DNA of 64,000 bases from CAVTJL01 sp963735065. GTDB lineage: Bacteria > Pseudomonadota > Alphaproteobacteria > Geminicoccales > Geminicoccaceae. Where the stretch lies: assembly GCA_963735065.1 (NCBI GenBank), contig CAVTJL010000001.1:1426001-1490000 (forward strand), given 5' to 3'. The position numbers and the translations under genes are program-made. This document shows, piece by piece, positions 36,213-45,506 of this stretch. Under the pieces are notes generated by a model that saw only the letters and a list, made by a program, of their open reading frames with translations, had not been told where the DNA came from and made no database searches. Position 1 is the first letter of the stretch. Each line of letters opens with the position of its first letter.

Positions 36213-36548
36213 ATGGAGCAGTCCGCACGCAAGGCCGCGATCGCCGCCTACAAGGAGCGCAAGCCCGCCTACGGCGTCTATGCGGTGATCTGCAACGCCA
36301 CCGGCGAGGCGTGGGTCGGCCAGAGCCGCCATCTGGACACGCAGCAGAACAGCTTGTGGTTTTCGCTGCGCCACGGGACCAGCCCGTTCCGGGCGCTTCA
36401 GGCAGCGTGGACGCAGCACGGCGGGGACGCTTTCCGCTTCGAGGAGCTCGAGCGCTTGCGCGAGGACTTTCCGGCATCGGCCCTGACCGGCGAGCTGAAG
36501 CGCCGCCAGGCCATCTGGCTGACGAGGCTGGAGGCGGCCCCGCTTTGA
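36213..36548 (+). CDS. Small GIY-YIG nuclease-family protein
   Basis: This 111-residue protein has the GIY-YIG start YGVYAVICNATGEAWVGQS (about residues 19-37) and a following RHLDTQQNSLWFSLRHG. The tail is rich in Arg and Glu (FEELERLREDFPASAL). ATG 36213 follows AAGGAG by 6 bases; longer readings run through the operator. Such short stand-alone GIY-YIG proteins are common in alphaproteobacteria and uncharacterised; DNA cleavage has not been shown for them to my knowledge. It shares a promoter region with the DUF2239 gene. Confidence 0.8.
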   Translation: MEQSARKAAIAAYKERKPAYGVYAVICNATGEAWVGQSRHLDTQQNSLWFSLRHGTSPFRALQAAWTQHGGDAFRFEELERLREDFPASALTGELKRRQAIWLTRLEAAPL

Positions 36549-36679
36549 GCCTGTAGCCGCTCTGCCCCGGCTCGGGAGAGCGTGTCCCGTGGCGAGGCCG
36601 GCGTTGGTCGCGGCCCGGCCGGAAACGGACTCCCTCGATGGCGGGCCTTGCGTTACGGTCCCCAACGATCGGGGGACGT

Positions 36680-39600
36680 ATGAGCGACTTGAACGCTTGG
36701 CTGGAGCAGCTTGGCCTCGCCAAATACTACCCGGCGTTTGCCGAGAGCGAGGTCGAGCTTTCGGACCTGCCCGACCTTACGGAGGACGATCTCAAGGAAA
36801 TCGGTCTGCCGGTCGGGCCGCGCCGACGCGTGCTGAAGGCCGCGCAAGCTCTGGGCGCGCCGCAGGTCCGTGACGGGGGGGCCGGAGCGGCGGCGCCCGC
36901 TGCCGACGGGCCCGCGCCCGGCCAGCGGGCGACGGAGGCCGAGCGGCGCCAGCTCACGGTGATGTTCGTCGACCTCGTGGGCTCGACGGCGCTGGCCGGG
37001 CGGCTCGATCCGGAGGACCTCCGGGCGCTGATGCAGCGCTACCAGGCGGCGGTCGCCGGGGCGATCGGCGCTGGCGGCGGCTATCTCGCGAACTGGCTGG
37101 GCGACGGCGCCATCGCCTATTTCGGCTGGCCGACGGCCCGCGAGGAGCAGGCGGTCGAGGCGGTTCGTGCCGGGCTCGCCGCCGTCGCCGCGGTGAGCGA
37201 GATTCCGCTGGCCGCGGCCACGGGCGAGAGGCTGGCTGCTCGGGTCGGCATCGCGACCGGCCGGGTCGTCGTAGGCGATCTCGAGCACGGCAGCACCGGC
37301 CCGCACGGCATGGTGACGGGCGAGACGCCCAACCTCGCCGCCCGGATGCAGGGCTTGGCGCCACCGGGCGGCGTGGCGATCGGCCGGACGACCCGGGCTC
37401 TGGTGCGCACGGCGTTCGATCTCGACTTCCTCGGCGCGCACGATCTCAAGGGCTTTGCAGGCCCGGTCGAGGCCTGGCTCGTCCGCGCCGAGCTGACCGA
37501 CGAGAGACGCCTTGCCACCGCCGGCTCAGGCATGACCACCTTCACCGGCCGCACCCACGAGGTCGGGCTGCTGCTCGACCGCTGGCGGCAAGCGCAGGAA
37601 GGCGAAGGCCAGGTCGTGCTGATCTCGGGCGAGCCCGGCATCGGCAAGTCACGCATCGTGCAGACCTTCTACGATCGGATCGCGGACGATCCACATCGCC
37701 GCGTGCTCTATCAGTGCTCGGCGCACCATGCGAACTCGGCGCTCTACCCGGCGATCCGCCAGCTCGAGCACGCAGCCGGGCTCGCGGCCGGCGACGCGCC
37801 GGCCGCGAAGCTGGAGCGCATCGAGGCCGTGCTGCGCCAGGCGACCCCCGAGATCGGCCAGGTGGCACCACTGATCGCAGGCCTCCTGTCCGTCCCCTTC
37901 GAGGCCCACTACGGTGCGCTCGGCATGCCGCCCCAGCAGCAGCGCGTCGCGACGCTGCAGGCGCTCAGGGACCAGCTTTTCGGGCTGGCCCGCGAGGAGC
38001 CTGTCCTCTTCGTGCTGGAGGACGCGCACTGGATCGACCCGACGACGCAGGAGCTGATCGTCGAGACGGTGCAGCGGCTGGCCGACCGGCGCGTCCTGCT
38101 GCTGATCACCCACCGTCCGGAATGGTCCTGCCCGTTCGGGGGCCAGAGCCATATCACGACCCTGAGCCTCACCCGGCTCTCGCGCGCGCAGATCGGTCTG
38201 ATGGTGCAGGACGTCGCCGGCCGGGCCCTACCGGACGAGGTCGTCGCCCGCATCATCGAGCGCACCGACGGCGTGCCCCTCTTCGTGGAGGAGCTGACCA
38301 GGGCGACGGCCGAGGCCGCGATCGACATGGCCGATGCCGACGTGCCGGTGACACTGCAGGCATCGCTGATGGCCCGGCTCGACCGGCTGGGCCCGGCCAA
38401 GGAGATCGCCCAGATCGGCGCGGTGATCGGACGCGAGTTCGAGCGCGATCTTTTGGCGAAGGTCATGGACGGGCGTGGCGGCGATCTGACGGCAGCGCTC
38501 GATCGGCTGGTCCAGGCGCAGCTGATCTTCCGCACCCGTCACGACGAGCGCGAGGTCTACACCTTCAAGCACGCGCTCGTTCAGGACTTCGCCTATGAGA
38601 GCCTGCTGCGCCAGCGCCGTCAGGCGCTCCATCTGGCGATCGCCGAGGCGCTTTCCACCGGCGACGGCCCAAAGGCGGCACCCGAGGTGCTGGCCCGGCA
38701 CTTCGAGCTCGGGAACGACCGCAGGCAGGCTCTTCGATGGCTGGACGAGGCCAGCATCGCAGCCGTTCGGAGATTTGCCCAGCCGGAGGCTGCGGCACAT
38801 TGCATGAGCGCCTTGAGGATCCTCCCGACGATCGGCGATCGGGGGGATGACGGGGCGCTGGAGCTGGCGCTCCTCCTGCGGCTTGGCCAGGCGCAATTCG
38901 GCGTCGTCGGCGGCGGAGCGCCCGAGGCCATCGCAGCCTTCGAGCGGGCGGCCGCGCTCGCAGCCCGGCGGAACGACACGGTGGCGCACGTGATCGCCCG
39001 CTACGGCCAGTATATCGCGCAGATGATCGTCGGTCAGCTTCTGCAGGCGGAGGAGAGCGGTCGGCAGGTGCGCGCCATCGCCCGGGAGACCGGCCTCGAC
39101 TGGCTCGACCTCGTCGGCATGCGACTGATGGCGGCGGCCATGTACCTGATGGGCGATCTCGCTGTGGCAGGCGAGATGCTGCAACGGTTCATCGCAGGCG
39201 GCGGGCACGTCCTGAAGGCCATACCCCCCGGCTTTGCCCACAACCCCGTCTACACGGCGCCATCGATGCTGGCGCATATCGAGTGGGCGCTCGGCCGCAA
39301 GGAGGAAGCCTTCGCCCGCTCGACCGAGGCGATGACGAAGGCCGCCCAGGCGCCGGCCGACGCGAACTCGGTGCCCTACACCCTGACGTGGGACACGCTC
39401 CTTGCGGTTTTCGACCGCAATCCCGAGCGCATTCGTGCTTCCGCCACGCGCCTCTCGGAGTACACCCGGACCACGGGTGGCGCCTTCTGGGAGCAGATGG
39501 CCCTCTGGGGCCTGGGAACGGCGAAGGTCTTGGATGGGGATCCGTCCGCAGGGCTGCCCTTGATCGTGGCCGGGATCGATGGTTTCGGCGCGACGGGTGC

Positions 39601-39901
39601 GCTTCAGCATGTGCCCTACATGCTGCTGAGCCTCGCCGAGGCGCACCATCTGAGCGGGGACCCGAGCAAGGCGCTCGAGGCGCTGGAGAGAAGCCGCGAT
39701 CTGATCGAGCGGACGGAGCAGCGCTTCTACGAGCCCGAGATGCACCGCTGGCGCGGCGTGGTGCTGGAAGCGGCAGGCCGAGCGGACGAGGCAGCGGCGG
39801 CCTACCGGACAGCGATCGCCGTCGCGGACGGCCAGGGAAGCGTCAGCTGGCGCGACCGCGCGGCAAAAAATCTTGCGACACTCGAGGCGACCGCAGCCTG
39901 A
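36680..39901 (+). CDS. SAM-domain / class III nucleotide cyclase / AAA ATPase / TPR signalling protein
   Basis: This large 1073-residue protein has an N-terminal SAM domain (1-58: LNAWLEQLGLAKYYPAF, LTEDDLKEIGL) and a class III cyclase domain (about 90-270). The metal-binding Asp98 (FVDLVGST) and Asp142 (LGDGAIAYFGWP) are present. A STAND/AAA-type ATPase follows, with Walker A GEPGIGKS at 317-324 and a Walker B-like LFVLEDAHWID. The C-terminal half is helical, TPR-like repeats. It probably makes cAMP in response to a bound protein or metabolite. ATG 36680 is chosen because the SAM domain begins there. A second gene with the same N-terminus starts at 63877. Confidence 0.9.
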   Translation: MSDLNAWLEQLGLAKYYPAFAESEVELSDLPDLTEDDLKEIGLPVGPRRRVLKAAQALGAPQVRDGGAGAAAPAADGPAPGQRATEAERRQLTVMFVDLVGSTALAGRLDPEDLRALMQRYQAAVAGAIGAGGGYLANWLGDGAIAYFGWPTAREEQAVEAVRAGLAAVAAVSEIPLAAATGERLAARVGIATGRVVVGDLEHGSTGPHGMVTGETPNLAARMQGLAPPGGVAIGRTTRALVRTAFDLDFLGAHDLKGFAGPVEAWLVRAELTDERRLATAGSGMTTFTGRTHEVGLLLDRWRQAQEGEGQVVLISGEPGIGKSRIVQTFYDRIADDPHRRVLYQCSAHHANSALYPAIRQLEHAAGLAAGDAPAAKLERIEAVLRQATPEIGQVAPLIAGLLSVPFEAHYGALGMPPQQQRVATLQALRDQLFGLAREEPVLFVLEDAHWIDPTTQELIVETVQRLADRRVLLLITHRPEWSCPFGGQSHITTLSLTRLSRAQIGLMVQDVAGRALPDEVVARIIERTDGVPLFVEELTRATAEAAIDMADADVPVTLQASLMARLDRLGPAKEIAQIGAVIGREFERDLLAKVMDGRGGDLTAALDRLVQAQLIFRTRHDEREVYTFKHALVQDFAYESLLRQRRQALHLAIAEALSTGDGPKAAPEVLARHFELGNDRRQALRWLDEASIAAVRRFAQPEAAAHCMSALRILPTIGDRGDDGALELALLLRLGQAQFGVVGGGAPEAIAAFERAAALAARRNDTVAHVIARYGQYIAQMIVGQLLQAEESGRQVRAIARETGLDWLDLVGMRLMAAAMYLMGDLAVAGEMLQRFIAGGGHVLKAIPPGFAHNPVYTAPSMLAHIEWALGRKEEAFARSTEAMTKAAQAPADANSVPYTLTWDTLLAVFDRNPERIRASATRLSEYTRTTGGAFWEQMALWGLGTAKVLDGDPSAGLPLIVAGIDGFGATGALQHVPYMLLSLAEAHHLSGDPSKALEALERSRDLIERTEQRFYEPEMHRWRGVVLEAAGRADEAAAAYRTAIAVADGQGSVSWRDRAAKNLATLEATAA

Positions 39902-40073
39902 GCGAGAGGCTGAGCATCGAGGTCGCGCTACCGGAAGCCCGATCGACCCGCCGTCGCTCGCGAGCGCGCAATCTGGCCCGGCCGGTGCCTACTTGGCATC
40001 GACGCCGACCTTGCGGGGCTGGGCCCGGAGCGGGCATCCTCCGCGCCTCCTTTCCCGAACGCCCGGGCTCGCC

Positions 40074-41657
40074 ATGTCCTCCCGTCTCCTCGTCTTCCAG
40101 CACTCGTCCACCACGCCGCTCGGCCTCCTGGGCGAGCGGTTCGAGGCGCGCGGCGCCACGATCACCCTGCTCGACGCCGAGCAGGGCTGCGCCATGCCCG
40201 CCGACGCTGCCGCCTATGACGGGCTCGTCGTGCTGGGCGGGGAGATGAACGCCTATGACGACGAGCGCTGCCCGCACTTCCCGGCGCTGCTCGAGCTCAT
40301 TCGGGACTACGGCGACAGCGGACGGCCGGTGCTGGGCATCTGCCTCGGCGCCCAGCTCGTCGCACGGGCGCTGGGTGCGGAGGTCAGGCTCGGCGCCTCG
40401 CCCGAGTTCGGCTTCATCGATCTGGTGCCCCTTGCGGATGCGGCGGACGATCCGCTGGCGAGGCTCGCCGGGGCGGGGCTGCCGGTGATGACCTGGCACG
40501 ACGACGGTTTTGAGCTTCCCGAGGGTGCCGTGCCGCTCATGACCTGCGTGCGCAGCCGCAACCACACCTTTCGCTGGGGCAAGAGCGTCTACGGCTTCCA
40601 GACCCACATCGAGGCCGACCTTGAGACGATCAAGCTGTGGGGCCGACTGCGCGGGAAGGAAAAGAACAATCCCGCCGTCGCTGTACGCCTCAGCGCCGAG
40701 GTTCTGCGCCACTACGATCGCACCTCGCGCTTCGGCCTGGGCGTCGCGGACGCCTGGCTCGATCTCGTGGAGCAGGCGAAGGCCCCGGCCGAAGCGACCG
40801 GTGCCGCGTCCGGCGGCGGGACCGTCGAGGTCATGCCGGTGATCCGCTACTACGAGACCCACCCGATCAACGAGGACCAGATCCTTTCAGCACTCCAGGG
40901 TCGCGGCGTCGCCCTCGAGGGGCTCACCGAGGACGAGCTGTCCCAGCACGACCAGGACCATTTCGGTGGGCTCGAGGCCACCGACCTCCTGGCCGACCTC
41001 GCGGGCATCGGCGAGGGCACGCGCGTGCTGGACGTCTGCAGCGGCGTGGGCGGCCCGGCCCGCTATCTGGCGAGCAGGCGGGGCTGCCGCGTCACCGGCC
41101 TCGACCTCACCGCCAGCCGCCACGAGACGGCGATCAAGCTCACCCGCCTCACCGGCCTCGACCATCTGGTCACCTTCCGGCAGGGCGACGCGCAGGCCAT
41201 GCCCTTTGCCGACGCCAGCTTCGAGGTGGTGATGGGCCAGGAGGCCTGGGCGCATGTGCCGGACAAGACGCGTCTCATCGCCGAGGCCGCCCGCGTCGTC
41301 GAGCCCGGCGGCAGGATCGCCTTCACCGACATCCTGGCCCGGGACAGCCTGACGCCCGAGGCCCGCGTCCGCATGCGCGACGAGATGACGTTCCTCACGC
41401 TCGAGACGCTGGACGGCTACGCCCGCCTGCTCGAGGCCAACGGATGCACGGTGGTGGTGAAGGACGATCTGGGCCAGCTCTGGACCGAGATCCTGCGCCA
41501 CCGCCTCGCCATGTACCGCAGCCTCGAGGCGACGACGGTCGAGAAATTCGGCCGCGAGCGCTTCGAGGAATGGGACCGGATCTACAGCTTCTTCGTCGGG
41601 CTCTTCGGGGAGGGCCAGCTCACCGGCGGCCGCATCGTGGCGCGCCGCGAGCGCTGA
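40074..41657 (+). CDS. Class I glutamine amidotransferase fused to SAM-dependent methyltransferase
   Basis: This 527-residue two-domain protein has an N-terminal class I amidotransferase like the stand-alone GuaA-type domains, with nucleophile Cys90 in GICLGAQL and the His178/Glu180 pair in THIE. From about residue 255 it is a class I methyltransferase. Motif I is VLDVCSGVGGPARYLA (318-333), then the acidic GLDLT and GDAQAMPFADASF. The best likeness is to sarcosine/dimethylglycine-type N-methyltransferases. The linker (AEATGAASGGGT) shows a true fusion. The natural substrate is unknown: an amide-forming or ammonia-using step plus methylation is implied. ATG 40074 is preferred, as upstream sequence is non-coding. 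Confidence 0.85.
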   Translation: MSSRLLVFQHSSTTPLGLLGERFEARGATITLLDAEQGCAMPADAAAYDGLVVLGGEMNAYDDERCPHFPALLELIRDYGDSGRPVLGICLGAQLVARALGAEVRLGASPEFGFIDLVPLADAADDPLARLAGAGLPVMTWHDDGFELPEGAVPLMTCVRSRNHTFRWGKSVYGFQTHIEADLETIKLWGRLRGKEKNNPAVAVRLSAEVLRHYDRTSRFGLGVADAWLDLVEQAKAPAEATGAASGGGTVEVMPVIRYYETHPINEDQILSALQGRGVALEGLTEDELSQHDQDHFGGLEATDLLADLAGIGEGTRVLDVCSGVGGPARYLASRRGCRVTGLDLTASRHETAIKLTRLTGLDHLVTFRQGDAQAMPFADASFEVVMGQEAWAHVPDKTRLIAEAARVVEPGGRIAFTDILARDSLTPEARVRMRDEMTFLTLETLDGYARLLEANGCTVVVKDDLGQLWTEILRHRLAMYRSLEATTVEKFGRERFEEWDRIYSFFVGLFGEGQLTGGRIVARRER

Positions 41658-41667
41658 GACGGGCCCG

Positions 41668-42402
41668 CTACATCGCCTCCTTGATGCCCTTGCGGATGAG
41701 CCACCAGTTGACCGGGTAGGCGGTAGCAAAGCCGCCCACCATCGCGATCTGCATGGCGAACCAGAACTCGAAGGACAGGGTCAGGAGCTCGGTGCCCAGC
41801 AGCCTGTGGAACACCCAGAAGATGGCGATGGCCATGATGCCGTACATGCCGACCTGCCAGGCCGTGAGCGAGAGCGCGTCGGCCTTGACGGCGGCGATCA
41901 GCCCGTCCTTGACGCCCAGGCCCTGCATCGGCGCGATCGTGAAATACTGAAAGGCGATGCCGAGGCCGAAGGCGAAGACATAGTCCACCACCCAGACGGC
42001 GAAGGTCCGCTCGGCGAAGAGCCAGTGCCAGCCGGCGAGGGTAAGGATCGCGGGGAAGGCCAGGACCAGAAGCTCGGCGCAGATGTCGCCCAGCATGCAG
42101 CCGCTGCCGCAGTGGAACGTGCCCTTCATGACCTTGGCGGGGAAGGGCGTGAGACGGGCGCTCGGCATCGTCTCGTCCCGCGCCATGGCGGCCTGGGCCT
42201 TCTCGTCCATGGCGAGCCGGCCGTAGCGGTAATAGGCCCAAAGCCCCAGCACGCTCCCATAGAGCCCCGTCACCGGCCAGACGATGTTCATGATCCACAT
42301 GTGCTGCGGATGGCGCGCCACGTCGACGGCGATCACGATGGCGCAGCCGGCTGCCAGGAGGAGCGAGACGATGGCGAGGAGGTGAAGCCAGAAAGGAATC
42401 AT
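41668..42402 (-). CDS. DUF4396 integral membrane protein
   Basis: This 244-residue protein has about six membrane helices. A conserved loop, KGTFHCGSGCMLGDICAE, near residue 100 is the signature of DUF4396. A neighbouring helix reads GLGIAFQYFTIAPMQGLG. The Cys and His residues in the loop could bind metal, but no function is established. It is convergent with the amidotransferase-methyltransferase gene (10 bases apart) and stands 41 bases downstream of the DedA/PAP2/LssY gene on its own strand. Confidence 0.82.
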   Translation of the reverse strand: MIPFWLHLLAIVSLLLAAGCAIVIAVDVARHPQHMWIMNIVWPVTGLYGSVLGLWAYYRYGRLAMDEKAQAAMARDETMPSARLTPFPAKVMKGTFHCGSGCMLGDICAELLVLAFPAILTLAGWHWLFAERTFAVWVVDYVFAFGLGIAFQYFTIAPMQGLGVKDGLIAAVKADALSLTAWQVGMYGIMAIAIFWVFHRLLGTELLTLSFEFWFAMQIAMVGGFATAYPVNWWLIRKGIKEAM

Positions 42403-42443
42403 TGCCGCACAGATGCAGGAAGCAGGGTGAGGACAGGTGGACG

Positions 42444-44523
42444 TTATGGCCCGTCCCTGTTTTCCAATGCCCGACCTTCAGCAAGGTTCCGCAGCGCGGG
42501 GCCGGCGAGCAGGACGCGTCCGTCCCACCTTGCCGGCACCGCTTGGCCGGCTCGCTCGACGGTTCTGGCGCCGGGAAGGTCGCTGGCCAGCTGCCGGAGC
42601 GCATCGTCCACGTCGGGCTCTGCGCGGCTGAGGGTGAGAAGCGAGGCGACGCGCGAGAGCCTCTGCGTCACCACCGCCCCGAGCCAGAGCGGCGTCGTGC
42701 CATCCTTGCCGGTGCCGAGCACGACGCCACTCGGCCAGAGGCGAAGGACGAGACGTCTCATGCGGCCGGCGCTTCCGGCCCCGGGCCGGATCAGGGTGAG
42801 CGCCGGGAGCCGGCCAGCGTCCAGCTCGGGCAGGACCGGCAGGTCGGCGGCACCCATATGGGGGCTGAGCCAGACGAGCGTCGTCCTCGGTGTCCAGGGA
42901 ACCGGCCTTTGCCAGCCGGCCGCCGCGAGCCGCCGCTCGAGCGCCGACAGGTCGCCTGCCCACTGCAGCGTGAGCGGCTCCTCCTCCTCACCCGCGGCAT
43001 CCCGCCGGCGTATCGGCAGCGTGCGCCAGTCACCGCTCCACCACGCGTCGGCGGCGATCAGCCGGGTCGTCTCCCGCACCGCATAGCGGGCGACGTCGCG
43101 ATGGTGGTGCAGCACGGCGTTGGTGCCGCCCGCGATGGTGAGCGTCAGCGACGACGACGAGGCCCAGGCCGAGCGGATGCACCCTGGATCCGCCCTGCTT
43201 GCGCTCATAGGCGATGGCGAGAATGCCCACCCAGGTCAGGCTGAGCGTGATGCCGGCCAGAACGTCGGCCAGCCAGTGCGCGCCCAGATAGATGCGCGAG
43301 AAGGCCACGGCACCGGCGAGCAGCGCTGCAGCGCCGACGATGACGGGTCGGACGCGGGGCGGGAGCTCGCGGGCGATCAGGAAGGCGAGGAAGGCATAGA
43401 GCGCCGTGTTGACCGTGGCGTGGCCGCTGGGGAAGGAGAAGGCGGTCCAGCCCTGGTAGATCGCGATGGGCCGCGAGACCTGCAGCGTCGCCTTGAGCCC
43501 CACCTCGACGAGGCCGGCGAGGGTCACGGCGGCGACGAGATAGCCGGCCGCGCGCCGTCGTCCGTGCCAGAAGAGCCAGACCGCCGCCGCGGCCGTCACG
43601 GAGGTGGTGACCACGCCGTCGCCGAACTCGGTGACCGTGATGAGGGCGCGGTCGGCCCAGGGCGAGCGCAGGCCCTGGAGGAAGTGGTAGACGGCGGTGT
43701 TGACGGCGGTCAGGGGCTCGCCCGTCACCACGTCCTCGAGCACGCCCAGGAACGCCCAGCCGGCGGCCAGGATGACGGCGGCGAGGAGCAGCAGCGTCGG
43801 GAAGGATTCCCGGTGCGGGTGAAGAAAGGCCCTGACCCGGCGCGCCAGCCAGCCATCGTGCGTGCCGGACCAGGACCAGAGCGCCTCGAGACCCCGGGCG
43901 AGGAGCGGCAGCCCCAGCCGCAGGCCGCGGCGAGCGAGAAAGACGAGAAACCACAAGGAGACGATGGCGACGACCAGCAGCAGCGCCAGCCGCCCGCCGA
44001 CGGCACCGGCAAGGGCGATCGAGGCCCCCACCGCCACCGCCGGCAGGATGTGGCAGGCGGCCCACAGCACGGCCGAGAGCACGTTGACGACGTAGAAGCG
44101 TGCGATCGGCATGCCGGCCAGGCCCGCGACGATCGGCACGATCGCCCGCACCCCCGGCATGAAGCGGGCAAGGAGGATGCTCTTGCCGCCATGACGCTCG
44201 AAGAAGCGCCGGCCCTCGCTCATCAGCTGGGGGCGCCGCTCGAGCCATCGCCATCGCCTGATGCTGTTGCCGTAGTGGTGACCCAGCCAGAAGGCGAGGC
44301 CGTCGCCCACAATGGCGCCCAGGATGGCCGCGCCCAGCACCGGCCAGAAGGCCACGGCCCCACTCGGCACGAGCGCCGCGATGCCGAGGATGATGGCGGT
44401 GCCCGGCACCAGCGCGCCCACCACGGGCGCCGATTCGGCGGCAGCGAGGAGGCCCACCAGCGCATAGGCCCAGAGCTGGTGCTCGCCGACGAGGGTGAGG
44501 ATCCGGTCCATGAGGATGGTCAT
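42444..44523 (-). pseudogene. DedA-PAP2-LssY three-domain membrane protein, frameshifted as sequenced
   Basis: The first frame (44523 down to about 43160) encodes a DedA/SNARE-associated domain (ESAPVVGALVPGTAIILG, RFFERHGGKSILLARFMPGVRA as two pieces). A PAP2 phosphatase follows (FPSGHAT, then FSRIYLGAHWLADVLAG). The adjacent frame continues the protein as an LssY C-terminal domain (TIAGGTNAVLHHHRDVARYA, then GDWRTLPIRRRDA). One extra base near 43150-43160, at CTCGTCGTCGTCGCTGACG, separates them. The corrected protein is about 690 residues, matching known DedA/PAP2/LssY fusions. It likely dephosphorylates or moves lipid phosphates such as undecaprenyl phosphate. Confidence 0.8.
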
Positions 44524-44570
44524 AGGCCGACGCCACGGGCGTCGTCGCCGGGATCAGCGCGGCGGACGCA

Positions 44571-45209
44571 TCAGCCGCGGCTGCCGCCGTACGAGCCGCG
44601 CCAGCCCTCGTCGCGCGGAAAGAGGTCGGGTGGCAGATGCAGCAGCATCAGGCCGATCGCATAGAGATGCTCGAGCCGGGGCAGGATCTCGACGGCCGCC
44701 CGCGGCAGGATCAGCCGCACGAGCGCGGCAGACACGAGGGCCACGACCAGCGAGCCCGCCATGTCGAAGGGGAAGTGCACCCCCAGATAGACGCGGGACC
44801 AGGCAACGCCGGCGCCGAGCCCCACCAGGAAGGCGCCCCAGCGGCGCCGCCCGCCAGCCAGCAGGAGACCCAGCCCCAGGCTCAAAAGGAAGGTGGCATG
44901 GTCGCTCGGGAACGAGGTCTCCGGGCCGTGGGCCAGCAGCTGGTGGCCGAGCCCGATCATGAAGGGCCGTGGGTGGAACCAGAGCAGGCTGATCGCGAGA
45001 TTGACGCTCATCGCCAGCGCCCAGCTCATGGCCGCGCCGAGCAGTGCGCGGCGCCTCTCCGGCGCGCCCCAGACCCAAAGACCGACGATGCAGAGAATGC
45101 CCAAGGGCACACTGGCCTCGGCCAGCACGCGCGCCAGCGTGACGGTCAGGATCGAAGGATCGGCACCCGCATTGATCTTCAGGAATAGCCAAACGTTGAT
45201 GCTCTCCAT
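44571..45209 (-). CDS. PAP2-family undecaprenyl-diphosphatase (BcrC/YbjG type)
   Basis: This 212-residue membrane phosphatase has about five helices. The three PAP2 catalytic blocks are WFHPRPFMIGLG, SFPSDHATF and SRVYLGVHFPFD. WFHPRPF with FPSDH is the pattern of the BcrC/YbjG branch, which recycles undecaprenyl pyrophosphate and can give bacitracin tolerance. ATG 45209 is preferred over 45296. Its stop is 47 bases from the next gene, another PAP2-containing protein, so lipid-phosphate metabolism is concentrated here. Confidence 0.88.
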   Translation of the reverse strand: MESINVWLFLKINAGADPSILTVTLARVLAEASVPLGILCIVGLWVWGAPERRRALLGAAMSWALAMSVNLAISLLWFHPRPFMIGLGHQLLAHGPETSFPSDHATFLLSLGLGLLLAGGRRRWGAFLVGLGAGVAWSRVYLGVHFPFDMAGSLVVALVSAALVRLILPRAAVEILPRLEHLYAIGLMLLHLPPDLFPRDEGWRGSYGGSRG

Positions 45210-45387
45210 GGCTCGATATATTCCTCGAGATCCTACGATAAGTCTTCGGTCTTTCCGATGCCGGGAACGCCCGTGATGACGCGGTCCACGGGCCATAGGC
45301 CGAGCGCAAGCCGCGCGGTCTCTGCAGCTTCGTCAGTAGACAGGCCAACGGCTCATATGAAAGTACGGAACGGATACACAAGAATAC

Positions 45388-45403
45388 TTACGATAACGTA
45401 AGC
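45388..45403. promoter_or_regulatory. Palindrome upstream of the PAP2 gene
   Basis: CTTACG-ATAA-CGTAAG is a perfect 6-bp inverted repeat in an unusually AT-rich stretch (45360-45403) about 180 bases before the PAP2 start. It may be an operator. The 297-base spacer 45210-45506 holds no complete gene, but a 39-codon coding-like remnant lies at 45233-45352 on the minus strand. Confidence 0.45.
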
Positions 45404-45506
45404 GGGCGCCGTGCTTGTGCCTCGGCGGGCATCAGGACGCAGGAGCCCCGCGCCGCCGGCAGCACGGGCGGGAGCGATTGCGCCGGATGCGGGGAGGCGG
45501 GCCGGC

